DNA of 64,000 nucleotides from contig CM045762.1 of NCBI GenBank assembly GCA_025200525.1, positions 126,113,752-126,177,751 on the forward strand, written 5' to 3'. Positions 12,981-25,107 of this stretch are shown here, in pieces; position 1 is the stretch's first letter; the number at the start of each line of letters is the position of its first letter. The notes beneath the pieces were generated by a model that saw nothing but the letters and a program-made list of their open reading frames with translations, did not search any database and was not told the DNA's origin. A program made the translations under genes and the position numbers. Origin of the DNA: Camellia lanceoleosa. Its lineage: Eukaryota > Streptophyta > Magnoliopsida > Ericales > Theaceae.

Positions 12981-13475
12981 TGCACAAGACAGTGCGATGT
13001 AAGGTGAATACACAAAACAGTGCTATATGGGTGCACAAAATAGTACGATGCAAGTTACACAAGATAGTGCAATACAAGGGGCATAAGACAGTGCAATACA
13101 AGGTGACTGCACAAAACTGTGTGATGCAAGTTACAATATAAGATGGATGCACAAAACAATGCTATATGGGTGCACAAAACAATGCAATGCGTAAGATAGC
13201 GCGATGCAGGTACACAAGACAGTGCAATAAACGTGCAAAAAATAGTGCGAGCAAGGTGCACAAAATAGTGCAATACAAAGTGCACAAAACAGTGCAAGTG
13301 GGGGTGCAATATAAGATGAATACACAAAATAGTGCGATGTAGGGTGCACAAAATAGTACAATACAAGGGTAAATACACAAAACAGTGCGATATAGGGTAG
13401 AATGCACAAAACAAATGTGATGTAAGTTGCACAGGACAGTACAATGCAAAGTGTACAAAACAGTGCAATGCACGG
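12981..13475. repeat. Degenerate minisatellite (TGCACAAAACAGTGCAATG-like)
   Basis: About 18-20 imperfect copies of a unit around 20-35 bp follow one another, each with a core like TGCACAAAACAGTGCAATGC and variable linkers (GTGAATA, GGGTGCA). Minus-strand ORFs over this tract (up to 153 codons, rich in Cys, Leu and His) are by-products of the repeat and are not called. Confidence 0.85.
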
Positions 13476-15318
13476 TGAATACGCATGGTATGCAAAGGGA
13501 AATGAGCAATATATAGAGTAGTGCATCATGTACCTTATGAAATGAGTGTAGGAAAACTTACCACAACTCATTGAAATGTAATTAAAAAACATTACGGAAG
13601 GTAACTCAACGAAACTTTATCAAGTACAGAACAAAGTCAAAAGTAACAGCAACCAAACACGCAGTTCAAATCAACCAGAGTGTATGAGCACACATACATA
13701 AAACACATGTATTAATTAGAGGGAAGATGACAATCCCGAGAGAGTTTTGAAATGGTTAGAGACAACTTTTGAAAGCTGAATCATATCAGAATCATCATGG
13801 GAGTGAGCCCACCCTAATCCAGGGAAAAGTGCCCAGCAAAAGGCTTTCGCAGACGGAGGGAAAGGTTGGGTTCATTCCCCTTGTTCAGATGATGACCCGA
13901 TTAGATGTACTGAAAATCGCCCCTAGTGTCCAGTCATTGGCCACCGATTGGGTTCATGCCCCCTGTTCGATGGATGGGCTGATCAAATGTATTGAAAATT
14001 GCCCCTAGTGTCCAATCACTGGCCATTGTTCGCTTCATGCCCTTTGCTCAATGGATGGCCCGATCAGATGTATTGGAAATTTCCCCTAATGTCCAGTCAC
14101 TGGCCACTGTTTTTAACATTATGTAGGCACGTGCGATGGAGATCATCAGATCCTAGAACAGCTTCCAACCAATCAAACTCATGTTTCCCTTTTGTCCCGG
14201 CATGTTAAGAACTTACTCTAGTCCCCCCAAAGTAGCGATGGATTCCTTATATACACCGATCATGAATGCGTTGCCCCTTGTATAGGCACTCTCAGCTTGT
14301 TTATCAATTCCACACCTGGACTTGTTTTCAAGTTGAAGCGAACATTTGTGTATGAAACTTTCACCATGCCACTCTATTGAACTTTTGAGGGATAAACTCG
14401 CTAGGATGACTCGATGAAGAGTGCCTTTGAGCAACATACATGCTATGGTGACTTGATACAGAGCGTAGACTAAGACAAACATCTGGCCTGACACAACAGC
14501 ACTCACAACTGACCCAAAAGCCGAAAAAGATTCAAGGTAATTGATTATTCATAGTGCCCCTAGTTTTAATTATGTTCCTTTTAAAACTCAATTTCGTAAA
14601 ACCCGAGTTTTGATTCATTTTTGCTGCTCAAGATAGAGATTCTACTGATAAGTGCAAGTTTTTGAAAATTGCTCCACTTGTTGATTGAAGCTAGTTCCTT
14701 CTTATCCAATGCAAGTATGTGATATGCACAGCAGTCGGTGTAGCTCATGGATTGATGCGAAGCTAACGATGTGAATCGGGCAAGATGATCTGGTTGTGAT
14801 GAATAAGATAGATATGGTTGAGACCGAACTTCAGGATGAAGTTGCCTACGTATCCCAAGAATGGGAATCAAGTCAACGTAGTTCATGGCTGAGGTTCACT
14901 TGGGTTTTGACACTCTCCTTTTATGCTCTAACTTTTGCCAAAGTTACCCCTTTGGGGTTTTCAACCTTGCAAGCTCTATTTGTTTGATTTCTCATCTCTC
15001 ATGCTCTAACTTTTGCCTAGGTCACCCTTTCAGGTTTTCGGCCTAGCGAGCCTCTCAAGGATATCGTTACAACATTTGTGGTGAATTTGATCAATAGTCA
15101 TTCTTACCCTAACACTGGAACTGGCTTCGCCTTGAATTGAGTTTGGTTCACCATTCTCTTATGCATGTCTTCTTCTTTTCTTTCGCTCCATTTGCTAAGT
15201 TGATTCTTCTCGCAATGTGGTACTTCCTTGTATCAGCCTCCTCGGATTCAGACAAAAGTGACCTTCCTTACAGTTGGTTGGATTTCATTCCAATGGATAT
15301 CCCTGGCTTGATGGTTAA

Positions 15319-15425
15319 CTTCTTTTTTCTTTTTCTTTTCTTTTTTTTTTCTTTTTCTTTTTTCTTTTCTCTTTTCCCCCCCCCCCCTTTCTTTTAGGTG
15401 TCTTTTATCCTTTTCTCTTTGAAAT
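15319..15425. repeat. Polypyrimidine tract with C13 run
   Basis: About 100 bp of almost pure T/C on the plus strand, including a run of about 13 C at 15,376. It lies in the non-coding interior of element B. Confidence 0.9.
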
Positions 15426-16194
15426 AATGAAAACACCAGGGGAGAAATTCTATGATTTGTAAGGTCTGAAAGCCACCTTGTGCGCTTGCCAAAATGATCT
15501 TCTAACAGCGAAGAGAATCCCTAAGACAATGTAGATTATCACACACAATTCTGAACCTATCTTTGCAAGTTTTGCAAAAAGAAACAGCTTGAAATCTTTG
15601 AAATCATGAATGACTGTGCCAATAAGTCAGAATTCACTCAAACCATTTGGGGGATCCTTCTCAACACTTAAGCTCATTAACAAAATCTCATTCAAAAAAC
15701 AAATTCAAAGCCTTTTTTTATTTGTAAAAGGTCACAAATGCATCACTATAGGCACAATAAAATAATTAGAAACTTGACTCCCATTTTCTTATAAGGATGA
15801 AGACCTGCGGGTACATAAGAGCGACTCAAAGGAAAAGACTCAACTGACGCAACAACGTAAGAAAAGACAAAGAAAATAAAACTCATAAATTTGCAGGACA
15901 CAACTCAAAACAAAATAAGCATTTATGAGATAAAAGGGGTTTTCCTTCGCCAAGTCCATTTGCAGAATTTCAAAAACACCTTTAAGTAGCCCATGAGAAG
16001 GTCCAAATCCGCATTCAATTTAGCAATACTAACATCCATACCCAACAGGATTGATTTCAGACTTTTAAATTGAGTCTCATAGATTAAGCCTCACAATTAC
16101 GTTGTCTCCACACATCTCCTTGACTGAAACAATTTCTTTTTCACACCATGCCCCTAGTTCAGAAGGTCCTTTCCAAATGCTTTCGATAACTCCC

Positions 16195-18430
16195 CTAGCT
16201 GAGACTGAGGTTCATCATTCTAACCACCAGTGCTATCATTTGTAAAGAGCCCACTATTTTATCAATCTTGAACTCACCAAAATTGAGTAAACTTTCCATC
16301 TCTTCAAAGATTTTGTTCCTTTTGATCAAATCGAAATTAGAAGATTCGGGAATGAACACAATGGGTTTGCGCTCATTGGCAGGTATATTGTGTTGGCTAG
16401 GGTAATGGTTGGTTGTTGGCAAGCTGTGGATCGGTTTTATGTTATGGAGTGGCCATCTATTGCTGTCAGGGAGAGGATTATTGATAGCTTTGGGATTTTC
16501 AGGTGGGGTGTTAACTGGTGTTGGCTGGGTATTCATAGGCTTAGGACTGGAATTAGGATGGGTGTTTCTGGTAAAGCATCCCTTTTCATTGTTTGCCCCC
16601 TGCTCCAAAATGCTCTCATCCTAAACGACAAAAATGCCATCCACAGTCTTTGCGACAACTTCAAGCACTTGCTGCTTATTCAACCCTTTGACCTTTAAAG
16701 TCTCAATAGCCCATCGAAGTTGTGTATAGGGATCAATACTTGTCCCAGCCTTGTTTTTGCCAATTTTTTCACTTGGCCAAGGGATTAGGTTACTATATTG
16801 AAGCGAGAGCAATTTGTTGTTGATCTGTCATCACCAAGACTTAAGATAACTTTGGGTTGGCCCATTTCAACAGTAGCTCACCCCAAGATTGGGGAGTTTT
16901 TTGATGGGATCGAAACCCCAAATGTTGAATCTGCCACTATTCCTTAAAGATCTTCAATCATTCCCACAATCTCAAGAGTAGTAGGTTTGGCCATTTGGCG
17001 TTCTCGACGTACCCGAACCGGATTGGGTGCATCCATTATGCACAAATTAGTACTTTCAACAATGAACACCTTTGGCTTAGGCAGATGGGCTGGGGTGATG
17101 TATATGTTGGGGTTGGAGGTAAAAAGTAGTGTATGGATGAGGTTACGGTGAGAAGGAGGAACTTGGTCACGAATGGGAAGTGGGTTGGTGGTAACATTGG
17201 GGTCTTGAGGTAGAGCTATCATCTGGTTGACGATAAGATTCTGAACCTCATGACAAAGGCAGTAGCAATGATCGATTGCCATATGATGGCTGGCGATAGT
17301 ACGCCTGATTTGGTGGGGTTGTGTCTAGTAGGAGTGGGTTAGGAAGAGGTTGGGGATCAAGGGCTTTTAGATACCCTCTTTTTATCAGGACTTTTAGTGT
17401 GCAGGTTAGGCTTATATAAAGGGAGGTGAAAGTTTTGCCTTGAGCTCGGGTTAGATTGGCTGTTTGTGGGTTGGTATTGGCAAAAAGGTTGACAGTGGTG
17501 ACAGTGTTGATTTCAGGGGGTTTTAGAATAGTGCTACTGCTAGCATTGGTATTTCCGAATAACACCCTTCTTATGGGTTCTCTTGCTCTAGGAATAATCC
17601 CTCTGTTAAATGCACTCTCAATTTGAACCCCTAATTCATGCAAATTTTTGAAAAATATGGAGCGACTATTAACTTTTGTAACATATCAAGCTCAAGGTTC
17701 TGCACCACTATCCGCACTTGGTCTCTCTCAGAAGGCCGATCTGTCATTTGTACTACCTTTGCTCTCTATCTTGCAACAAATTCCACAAAAGGTTCTTTAG
17801 GATTCTGGTGGGTTTCTTCAAGTTCTTTGGTGGTCATTTCAATTTGGGTATTGTAAGAATACTGATTGACAAATGCCTCAGCCAAATCTTCCCAATTTTG
17901 CTTTACTTTATCCTCCAACTTGGCGTACCAAGTGGCTATTATACCCGACAGGGTTCTTCCATACAGAGAGAGTTTCTGAGGCTTTGTCAAACCCATCAGC
18001 TTCAGGACATCCAAGAAAAGCCGGATATGTACCATAGGGTCTCCAGACCCATCGAAACGGTCAATGGGTGGCATTTTGAATTTATCTAGGACCCTTACGG
18101 TAGCCTTGGTGTACCCATCCTTAATATCGGGAATGGAGCTAATTCCTTGTGCCTTTTTGAATTGATTCTCAAGGTTAAAAGTTTTTAACAAGGTCGGGTC
18201 GAGATCATTAATATCAAGGGGATAACGCCCCACATTAGGCTGTATTAGGGATTTGAAAACTCGAGCTTGAGCCAACCCTTCTCGAGGATTTGGACCTCGC
18301 AAATCTTCAGTTGGCAGAGGTGGATCAAAGTTCGGCTGGGGCCAGATCGGCGTTGCTTTTCAGCATTGGTCTCATCCTGCATGGTAATTCCCTGGTTTGG
18401 GGCCGTTATCATGGCCATAACTTCTTCTGG
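16195..18430 (-). pseudogene. gag of element B (TAT/Ogre type)
   Basis: The minus-strand pieces read in order as one gag. The N-terminal proline-rich part starts near 18,430. The Retrotrans_gag core at 18,302-17,766 shows FKMPPIDRFDGSGDP, GTWYAKL-like and EAFVNQYSYNTQIEM words. A linker at 17,643-17,250 contains KTFTSLY and ALDPQPLPNP. A CxxH...H...C-type region near 17,280 contains DHCYCLCHEVQNLI, and the C-terminal part runs down to 16,195. Stops and frame changes separate the pieces, so it is not functional. Gag would package element RNA. No pol follows it. The order and motifs are those of the TAT/Ogre lineage. Confidence 0.85.
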
Positions 18431-18439
18431 ACTCTAAGC

Positions 18440-19455
18440 CATCACGGGTCTGTTGAGTCGGCAACTGGGGAAATGGATAGGTGTAAACTAAGAGCTGACT
18501 GACAAGGATTTTGACCCGGTTATACTTGATGCATCTGAATTGGATTAGTCTTGCCAGGTTTGACTGGATTGGGTTTTTAGAATGGGTCTTTTGGCATTAG
18601 ATGGATCTTTTGGGATTGGATCTTTTCTGAGTTAGCTTTTCGGGATCAAATGGACTGGACCTTTGCTGAGTGGGTTTTTTCTAGAATTAGATGGACTATA
18701 TTGGGTTAAGGCTGGTACCGTTCCTTCTCTGGCTTAGACAAACCTGTCATTAAGAAACAAATGCCTCTAATCAGATTAGGATACTGGGTATGCTAGTCAA
18801 AACAAAGCAAGATACAATATTGGACCCTGGTTCTGGTTTTGTTGAAAATTCACCCATATCAAACACAAACCCCAGGATTTCGACCCAAATCTGATTCTGA
18901 TATAATCTTCAAGTTTGAAAGGAATCTCCTCAAGATTAAGACTCTTCCAGGATTGCATCACACATTTCCAAAGATTTCACATTTTGCACAAAAGCACTCA
19001 AAACACCCCTACGAGACGTTAGGGTTTCCTTGTCCTAGCTTTGGAGTGATCTACGACTCTACTTTTCAAACAAACGGTATCACATCATCCTATATATGGG
19101 AGAGTATCCTACCCTAGTTTTGAAAGGTCACTAGAGTGTACTATATACACTAGGCCAATTGGTCCAAAACGGTACCTTGACAAGATTACCTAATCTACCT
19201 TTCACAACAAAAACTGAGAAGTGAAAGGAGAATCAACCGGTACAATGGCAATCCAGATCCAAGGGTTGTGTTCCCAACATGGCAGAGCGCACGACTGATC
19301 AGCCTTTTGGCAAGCTTCTGGGCAAGCCTTCGGGAAATCGTCTAGGAATAGTAGATGGCAAACACAGTGACTTAAGTGCACAAATGCAATGCAAAGAACA
19401 TATATATGTAGATAAAATTTCACATCATGAAGTTCGAGTCAAGTTCTCTAAATTT
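18440..19455 (-). other. Untranslated leader of element B
   Basis: The region lies between the primer binding site and gag and matches the leader of element A (5,976-7,016). No coding domain was seen on either strand. Confidence 0.7.
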
Positions 19456-19471
19456 CCCAACAGTGTCACCA
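19456..19471 (-). promoter_or_regulatory. Primer binding site of element B
   Basis: The reverse complement is TGGTGACACTGTTGGG, the same site as in element A with several changes, placed five bases from the LTR edge. Confidence 0.6.
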
Positions 19472-19476
19472 GAAAC

Positions 19477-22400
19477 TGTAGCTCGACTTTTTGTGCTCCT
19501 TTCGGATACGATAGCCGTACAGTTCGAACTCTCGTGGCTTTGAATTTGATTCCACAACTGCAATGTGGAATAGATAAACACAAAAGAGTCTAAATCCGAC
19601 AAATCTTTTGGAAAATCTATTTTGAATCAAAATACCAAAAATGGACTGCTTTGCCAAATACAGAGTTGTCACTTAAATATTTTTGAAAAAAAATTGAAAA
19701 CCAAGGACTCGTTCCAAAGGCCACTTATCCGTCATCACCAAAGTTGTCTCGGCTCGGGAACTTAGATACGAGAGAGGAAGGTCATGAATTGAGCACCCCA
19801 CTCACCCGATCAAAGATCGGCCTCTACTAATTCATCAAATCATCTCAATTCAAACAATTAGCCTTCATCCACAGGCGTTCAAATAGATATAGCACTTAAG
19901 CAATTATCCTCATGGTAATCATGCTTGTCATGGCAACACTCACACGCGTGCAATATGCTAAAGCAATAAAAGCTCACCTAGTACTCCAAGGTGAGAAAAA
20001 AGAAATAAAAGAGTTAGAAGAAATGCATGATCCTAACTATGCAATTGACTAATGCAACACATGCGATATGCAACTAATAGGCTCGGCTACTAATTATGAT
20101 ATGTAAATCAATTTGATAGCATGCGATTTAAACATGTTTTCAAAGAAGTAATAAATAACAATGCTTTGTTAGAATGATGAACCGAGCCTTGATGCATGCA
20201 AGACAAGTGGATGCAAACATAGGAAATGCTAAAAGAAACATGATGTTCTAAACAACCCATCATAAGCAAGTAAATAAAAAGAAGAAAGACGTGGGATTAG
20301 AAGACATACACATTATTACATATTGGCCCTCACACAAGAGGGTCCGAATAAATAAATTAGCTAAGCTACTTAACTAATTATTACAAACCAAATGAAATAA
20401 ATTAACTACACTAACTAATTATTACAACATCATGAATTAACTAACTACTTTAGCTAATTAAATAAGTACAACACAAAATTAAATCAACTATCTACTCTAA
20501 CTAATTAATATAAATTAGCCAACTAAACTAACTAATTAGTTACATTAAGGAACTAATTAACTAAGTAATTAATTACAAGTTATACAACATATTATTATTA
20601 GAAAAAACAAATTTAACGAGTCCCAAGAAGCAAGGGAATGGATTATGCATGTGCATGAATTTCTCCCCTGTGAATGCCTCTACTTTGCTACCAAGAAGGT
20701 TCTATTTTGCAGCCAGAAACTTGTGATTTTTTGCCTCAACCTCAGCTCTGCTCTGTTGGAAAAAGGACATTACTTGCCCGGAAAAAGTGGCTGGCAACCC
20801 AGAAATAGTGGCCGGCCAGCCACTAATAGTGGGTTGTTGTCCAGTAAAAGTGGTCTGCCAGCCACTAATATTGGTTCTTTCCTGCAACAACAGAGAACAA
20901 AAAGAGCAAAAACCAGAGTATTCTCAAGGGATGTTCGTCCACCCTGCCTCTCCTTATCAGTAAACAGGCCAAATGAGGAGTAGGCTTGATTCGCAAGCCA
21001 TAAATCAATGCAATTTCATTGCATGATGACTTATGAACCAAGGGATACAATTTCAATAAATGCATAATGAAAGACTCATAAAACCTCCTCCCTATCATGG
21101 ATTGATCAAGGGAAGAGGTTGACCTTGGAAACTTGAACCATATCATCACTAAGAAGTATGAAATGACCCAAGTCTCCGTCTGTTCAATTAACGTCTAATT
21201 GAACACCAAATCATTTTGTTATCTTGCTTTATTTTAACCCCAATTTATTACTCCATTTTAATTACCTTCCATTCATTAGTCAATTGAGTCTAATAATGAG
21301 CTTTAAGTCCACTAATGGAGAGAAGTACCAAACCAAATGCCGTTGGTGATGAATCCCCAAAGGGATTAAACCATTAAGCACAATACCATCCCTTCAAGCT
21401 TAAACAACACTCCTTTTGGAGCAACTCTCAAAACAAAGAGAAAAAGCCAAGAAAGGGGGGAGGTTGTAGAGATGCTTAGAGGTGAACACAAGTATGGTAA
21501 GCAAGAAATAAAGGCTATCAACTCAAATAGATTGGTGGCTAAGGCCTAAACCACCAAGCCTGTAAGGACCATTACACTACAAGCATACTATAAAAGCTTA
21601 AATGAAACTAACACATAAAAACAGTCCTAAAATAGCTAAAAGCAGTGCTGGAATTAAAGTAAAAACTGCTAAAAGAGTAAGCTAAAATAATGGAGCATTT
21701 GAGCTAGTAAACAAGCATAAGGAGGGGTGGCAAACCCCTCCATTTTTGGGACCTCAAAACAAAATTTTTAGCCGCTAAAAATTAGTGGTAAAAAGTTGGA
21801 AAAAAGTTGAGGAAGAGATGGAAAACACAAGGGGAAAGGCTTAGGAGACAAGGTACAAAGAAGGGTGATTAACCCCTCTATCTTTAATAGCCTTAAACCA
21901 CAAGCTTTAGCCCACAAAAACAGTGTAAAAACAGTTCAAAATCAGCAAGAAAAGATAGACAACACGTAGTGTAAAGATGCTCAAAATTATACCTCTTGAA
22001 GCGAGGCAACTCTTTTGTTAACAAACCCACAAGTTCTCACTTTCAAGGGCTGAAATTTGGACTCAATAATCTCAGCAAGGAGAGCTCCAATATTGGTTTA
22101 GGAAGTGTTCAGGTAAGGTGTGTGTGTTTCAAGATGGAGATAGAGAGAGTTTCATGTTTTGGGACTTTTGGAATTTTTTGTAACCTAAAAACATGAGGGT
22201 TGGCCTTGTATATATAGAAAAATAGCCTCTCAGGTCGGAAATATCTATATAGGAATAAATGGAGCTTTTAGGGGACAGCTGGCAAAAAATATCTGCGTTT
22301 TACAGAAGTGGCCAGCAGGCCACTAATAGTGAGTGGCTGGCCATAAGTAGTGGGTTGCTGACCACAGAAATCTACTTCTAGGCTCAACTTCAAACGGGCA

Positions 22401-23134
22401 TATCTCCTTCAGCTGGACTCAGTTTTAGGTCATTCTTAAGTCTAAATTGAATCCTCAGAAGTCTAATTTCCAATGGAGGTGGCCTCACATCTAAATGCTA
22501 AGTGTACAAAGAGATATGCCTATTTTAGTGAAGGCTGCTCATTTCTATCTTAACCAGATTAATGCCTAACTTCAAACGGCCATATCTCCCTCATTCAGAC
22601 TCGGCTTTAGGAGATTCTTGAGTCTAAATTGAAGCCCCCAAAGCCCAATTTCCCATGGTGATGGCCCCACAACTAAAGTCTAAGTGTACAAAAATATACG
22701 CCTGATTTAGTGAAGGCTACTCAGTTCTCTCTTAACAGTTTCATGCTCAACTATTTCCCCAACTAGTTTTCTTCCATCTCCTCCTATTTTCTTTAACTCC
22801 AAATCTATAAATAAGATGTTTTAAATATTTGTCAAAGAGTTCACCTCTCTTCCATTTATTTCCACTTTGTCCTTACTTGGTTTACCAAAAAGTGTAATTT
22901 TTAACGAAATGCAAGCCTCGGAACATCGTAGAAACATTTTCAAAAATATTTTGAAAGAAAGGGTTTTAAGGTCAAAATAGTTTTGATCAAAATAGTTTTG
23001 GTCCAAAATGGGGTTGGGATTTAGAAGCTCTTCTTGCTAAAGAAATTGAACATTTATACAGTATAACTTTCATCATCAAGTGATCAACCTGAGGCGCCCA
23101 AGTCTTAAGGGCAGTCAAAAATGGGGTGTTTACA
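19477..23134 (-). mobile_element. 5' LTR of Ogre-like element B (3.66 kb)
   Basis: On the minus strand it starts TGTAAACACCCC at 23,134 and ends ...GAGCTACA at 19,477. It is collinear with the LTR of A. It interrupts the RNase H coding sequence of element D, and the next bases, CCTTG (23,135-23,139), would be its target duplication. It has two GGCC-rich short inverted-repeat clusters (20,790-20,880 and 22,305-22,365), an AT-rich TTAATTAGT tract at 20,340-20,590 and the conserved hairpin at 19,806. No gene is present. Confidence 0.85.
19806..19820 (-). other. Conserved LTR hairpin CCGATCAAAGATCGG (copy in element B)
   Basis: A 6-bp stem with a 3-base loop. The identical 15-mer is present at 2,671-2,685 (plus-sense LTR), 7,347-7,361 (A), here, and at 25,438-25,452 (C), at the same place in each LTR, although the surrounding sequence has diverged. 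Confidence 0.8.
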
Positions 23135-23139
23135 CCTTG

Positions 23140-23578
23140 TAGAGTCCAGTGAGTTGGTTGACAACTAATTGTGAATCGCTGAAAACTAGTAGTTCATCCA
23201 TGTTGAAGTGCTCAGTACTACACAAACCAGCCAATAGTGCTTCATATTCTGCCTCGTTGTTAGAGGCTTTTCACCCAAGCTTCAGAGTTTGTTCATAGAT
23301 GAATCCTCCTGGAGATATGAGTACCAACCCTGTTCCTGATCCTCGGTTATTGGATGATCCATCAATGTATAGTTGCCAGATATCTCCAATGAAGAGTTTC
23401 CATGCTCCTGAAGCACATTGGTTTCCTAGTTCGGTGATATGTGGCACTTGTACCGAGCTGGTGTTCAAGTGTTTGATGCTCGGGGCGGGGGCGAATTCGG
23501 CGATAAAATCTGCCAAGACCTGGGCCTTCATTCCTGTTCTGGGCCAATATCAAATGTCAAACACACCAAGATCGAATG
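23140..23578 (-). pseudogene. RNase H (second, archaeal-type) of element D, left part
   Basis: Reading on the minus strand from 23,578: a short linker, then KAQVLADFIAEF, then [28 protein letters not shown] and [15 protein letters not shown]. The D of YIDGSS, the E of NEAEYEAL and the D of SDSQLV are the expected catalytic acidic residues. This is the additional RNase H described for TAT-lineage gypsy elements. It is the direct continuation of 38,729-39,070 across inserted element E, and it is cut at 23,134 by element B. The rest of D's pol (integrase) lies outside the window. A stop and the insertions make it non-functional. Confidence 0.85.
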
Positions 23579-25107
23579 TGTCATGACCCAAACCCGCCCC
23601 TATGGATTAGGATCATAACCAGCCAGTAATCATGAGATTACCTTCGTTCTTGGACAGAAATCAAATCTTATTCAATAATAAGGGGCCAAAAGCAGAAACA
23701 AAATGAAAAGATTGTCCAATGAGCTTGTGCATAATGGCATGGAACAAAAGCTTTTCTAATATACGTAATAACTCACACTATACAAATATGTAGAGTATGT
23801 ATATGCATAAGTCCAAGATCATTCAAAGTCAGTCTTGACAAAAACCAAGGTTATATAAAAACTTGGTCACATATAACCACAAAAGGAAAACAAATCAAAA
23901 GTAAGGCCTCTTGCGTGAGATGACCTTGGTTGACTTCTCAAAACTTGGTTTTCTCACATATCACTAGGGCAAGGGCTGGACATCCTGCTGCTCACCTACA
24001 TACATATAAATAAAGAGTGAGCTAACACCTAGTGAATAATACTAGAGTAAAAAGGTTAATAAATGACATTCACATATAGATATGTCATACTTGTACTTAA
24101 TACATATGAAGCACAATTCTCATTCATAATAGACTTTAAAAAATCAAAACAAACCGACCTCGGGTCTAATCATTTATAATCAAAACGACCTTTGGTCCGA
24201 CATATTTCATCATAGATAACCGTGTTTCATAATAGATCACATCAAATGTACTGAACCATTTGATCCTTCACATCATATGTACAAAATGGCCTTAGGTCCA
24301 CTATTTCCAATTTTAGATTCACGTGTGCATTTATAGTCATGATCATGTTTACATTCATATTCACATTCGAACGACCTTCAGTCTAATCAATTTATTGTTC
24401 GAAATGACCATTGGTCCATTTAACATTCATACAAAACGACCTTTGGTCCAATTCATGCGTAAGAGGACCTTAGGTCTATCTTGTTAAACATTAAAAACAA
24501 CCTTAGGCATAATCTGTATCTTGTTAAACATTCGAAACAGCCTTAGACCCAATCTGTATCCTTGTCAAATATACCAAACGGCCTTAGGCCCATTTTTATA
24601 TTCATACATTAATCACTTTACAGATTCTATTACGAATCAAACAGATAGAATACTTAGTCATAGTACAAATTCATTAGTTCAGAAACTTAACACATGGGTA
24701 ACATTTAGAAAATAACATATACACAAAAATATCTTTACTAAGATATTACTCACTGTGTTTGGATGCTTGATTCTTCCATTCAATTGACCCCACATAAGTC
24801 ATAACACATTGGGTCATAATACAATTCAATCCGTTCTTTAGTTTGCTTAATTCTCTTAGGCTTCATTCATTCAGGATGCTCAATGTGTGCCTAAGAATGC
24901 TCAGAAATGGAAGAGAATGAAATTTGAAACATAAAACAACTTTCCAAAATTTCTAGAAATAGGACCCTTCGCTCAAGCGCAACTTTGGCCAATTGAGCAG
25001 TCTGCAAAGCTCTACAAAAGTACTGGTTGCTTGAATTTTAGGCTCGAGTGGAAGTTTTGGTTGCTCGAGCCATGAATAGTTCAAAACAGGGTTCGCTCGA
25101 ACGCAAG
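23579..25107 (-). mobile_element. 3' LTR of element E, distal part
   Basis: Matches 36,127-37,640 of the 5' LTR, with roughly one difference per ten bases at its outer end. It is cut at 25,107 by solo LTR C. It contains the tandem palindromic motif array at about 24,155-24,592. Confidence 0.85.
24155..24592. repeat. Dispersed array of palindromic GACCTTAGGTCC motif (3' LTR of E)
   Basis: About ten copies of a near-palindrome of the type CGACCTTAGGTCC, spaced about 20-100 bp. Variants include ACGACCTTTGGTCC, ATGGCCTTAGGTCC and ACGGCCTTAGGCCC. The same array is in the 5' LTR at 36,711-37,191. Confidence 0.75.

Larger units (their letters stand above)
11611..16190 (-). other. Non-coding interior of element B where pol would be
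   Basis: This 4.6-kb stretch lies between the polypurine tract and the end of gag. No protease, reverse transcriptase, RNase H or integrase motif was seen on either strand. It contains the words GTTGCCTACGTATCCC and CAACGTAGTTC (about 11,732 and 14,840-14,885), familiar from the 3' non-coding part of plant Ogre/TAT elements, plus a minisatellite and a pyrimidine tract listed separately. ORFs here are short and domainless. Element B therefore looks gag-only and non-autonomous. Confidence 0.65.

Noticed and set aside
12981..13475. CRISPR-like appearance of the short repeats
   Set aside because: Units are imperfect and of variable length, with no unique spacers of constant size and no cas genes, in a plant retroelement.
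13055..13592. Overlapping 115-153-codon ORFs rich in Cys, Leu and His
   Set aside because: They are translations of the minisatellite in three frames, and the amino-acid pattern simply mirrors the repeat.
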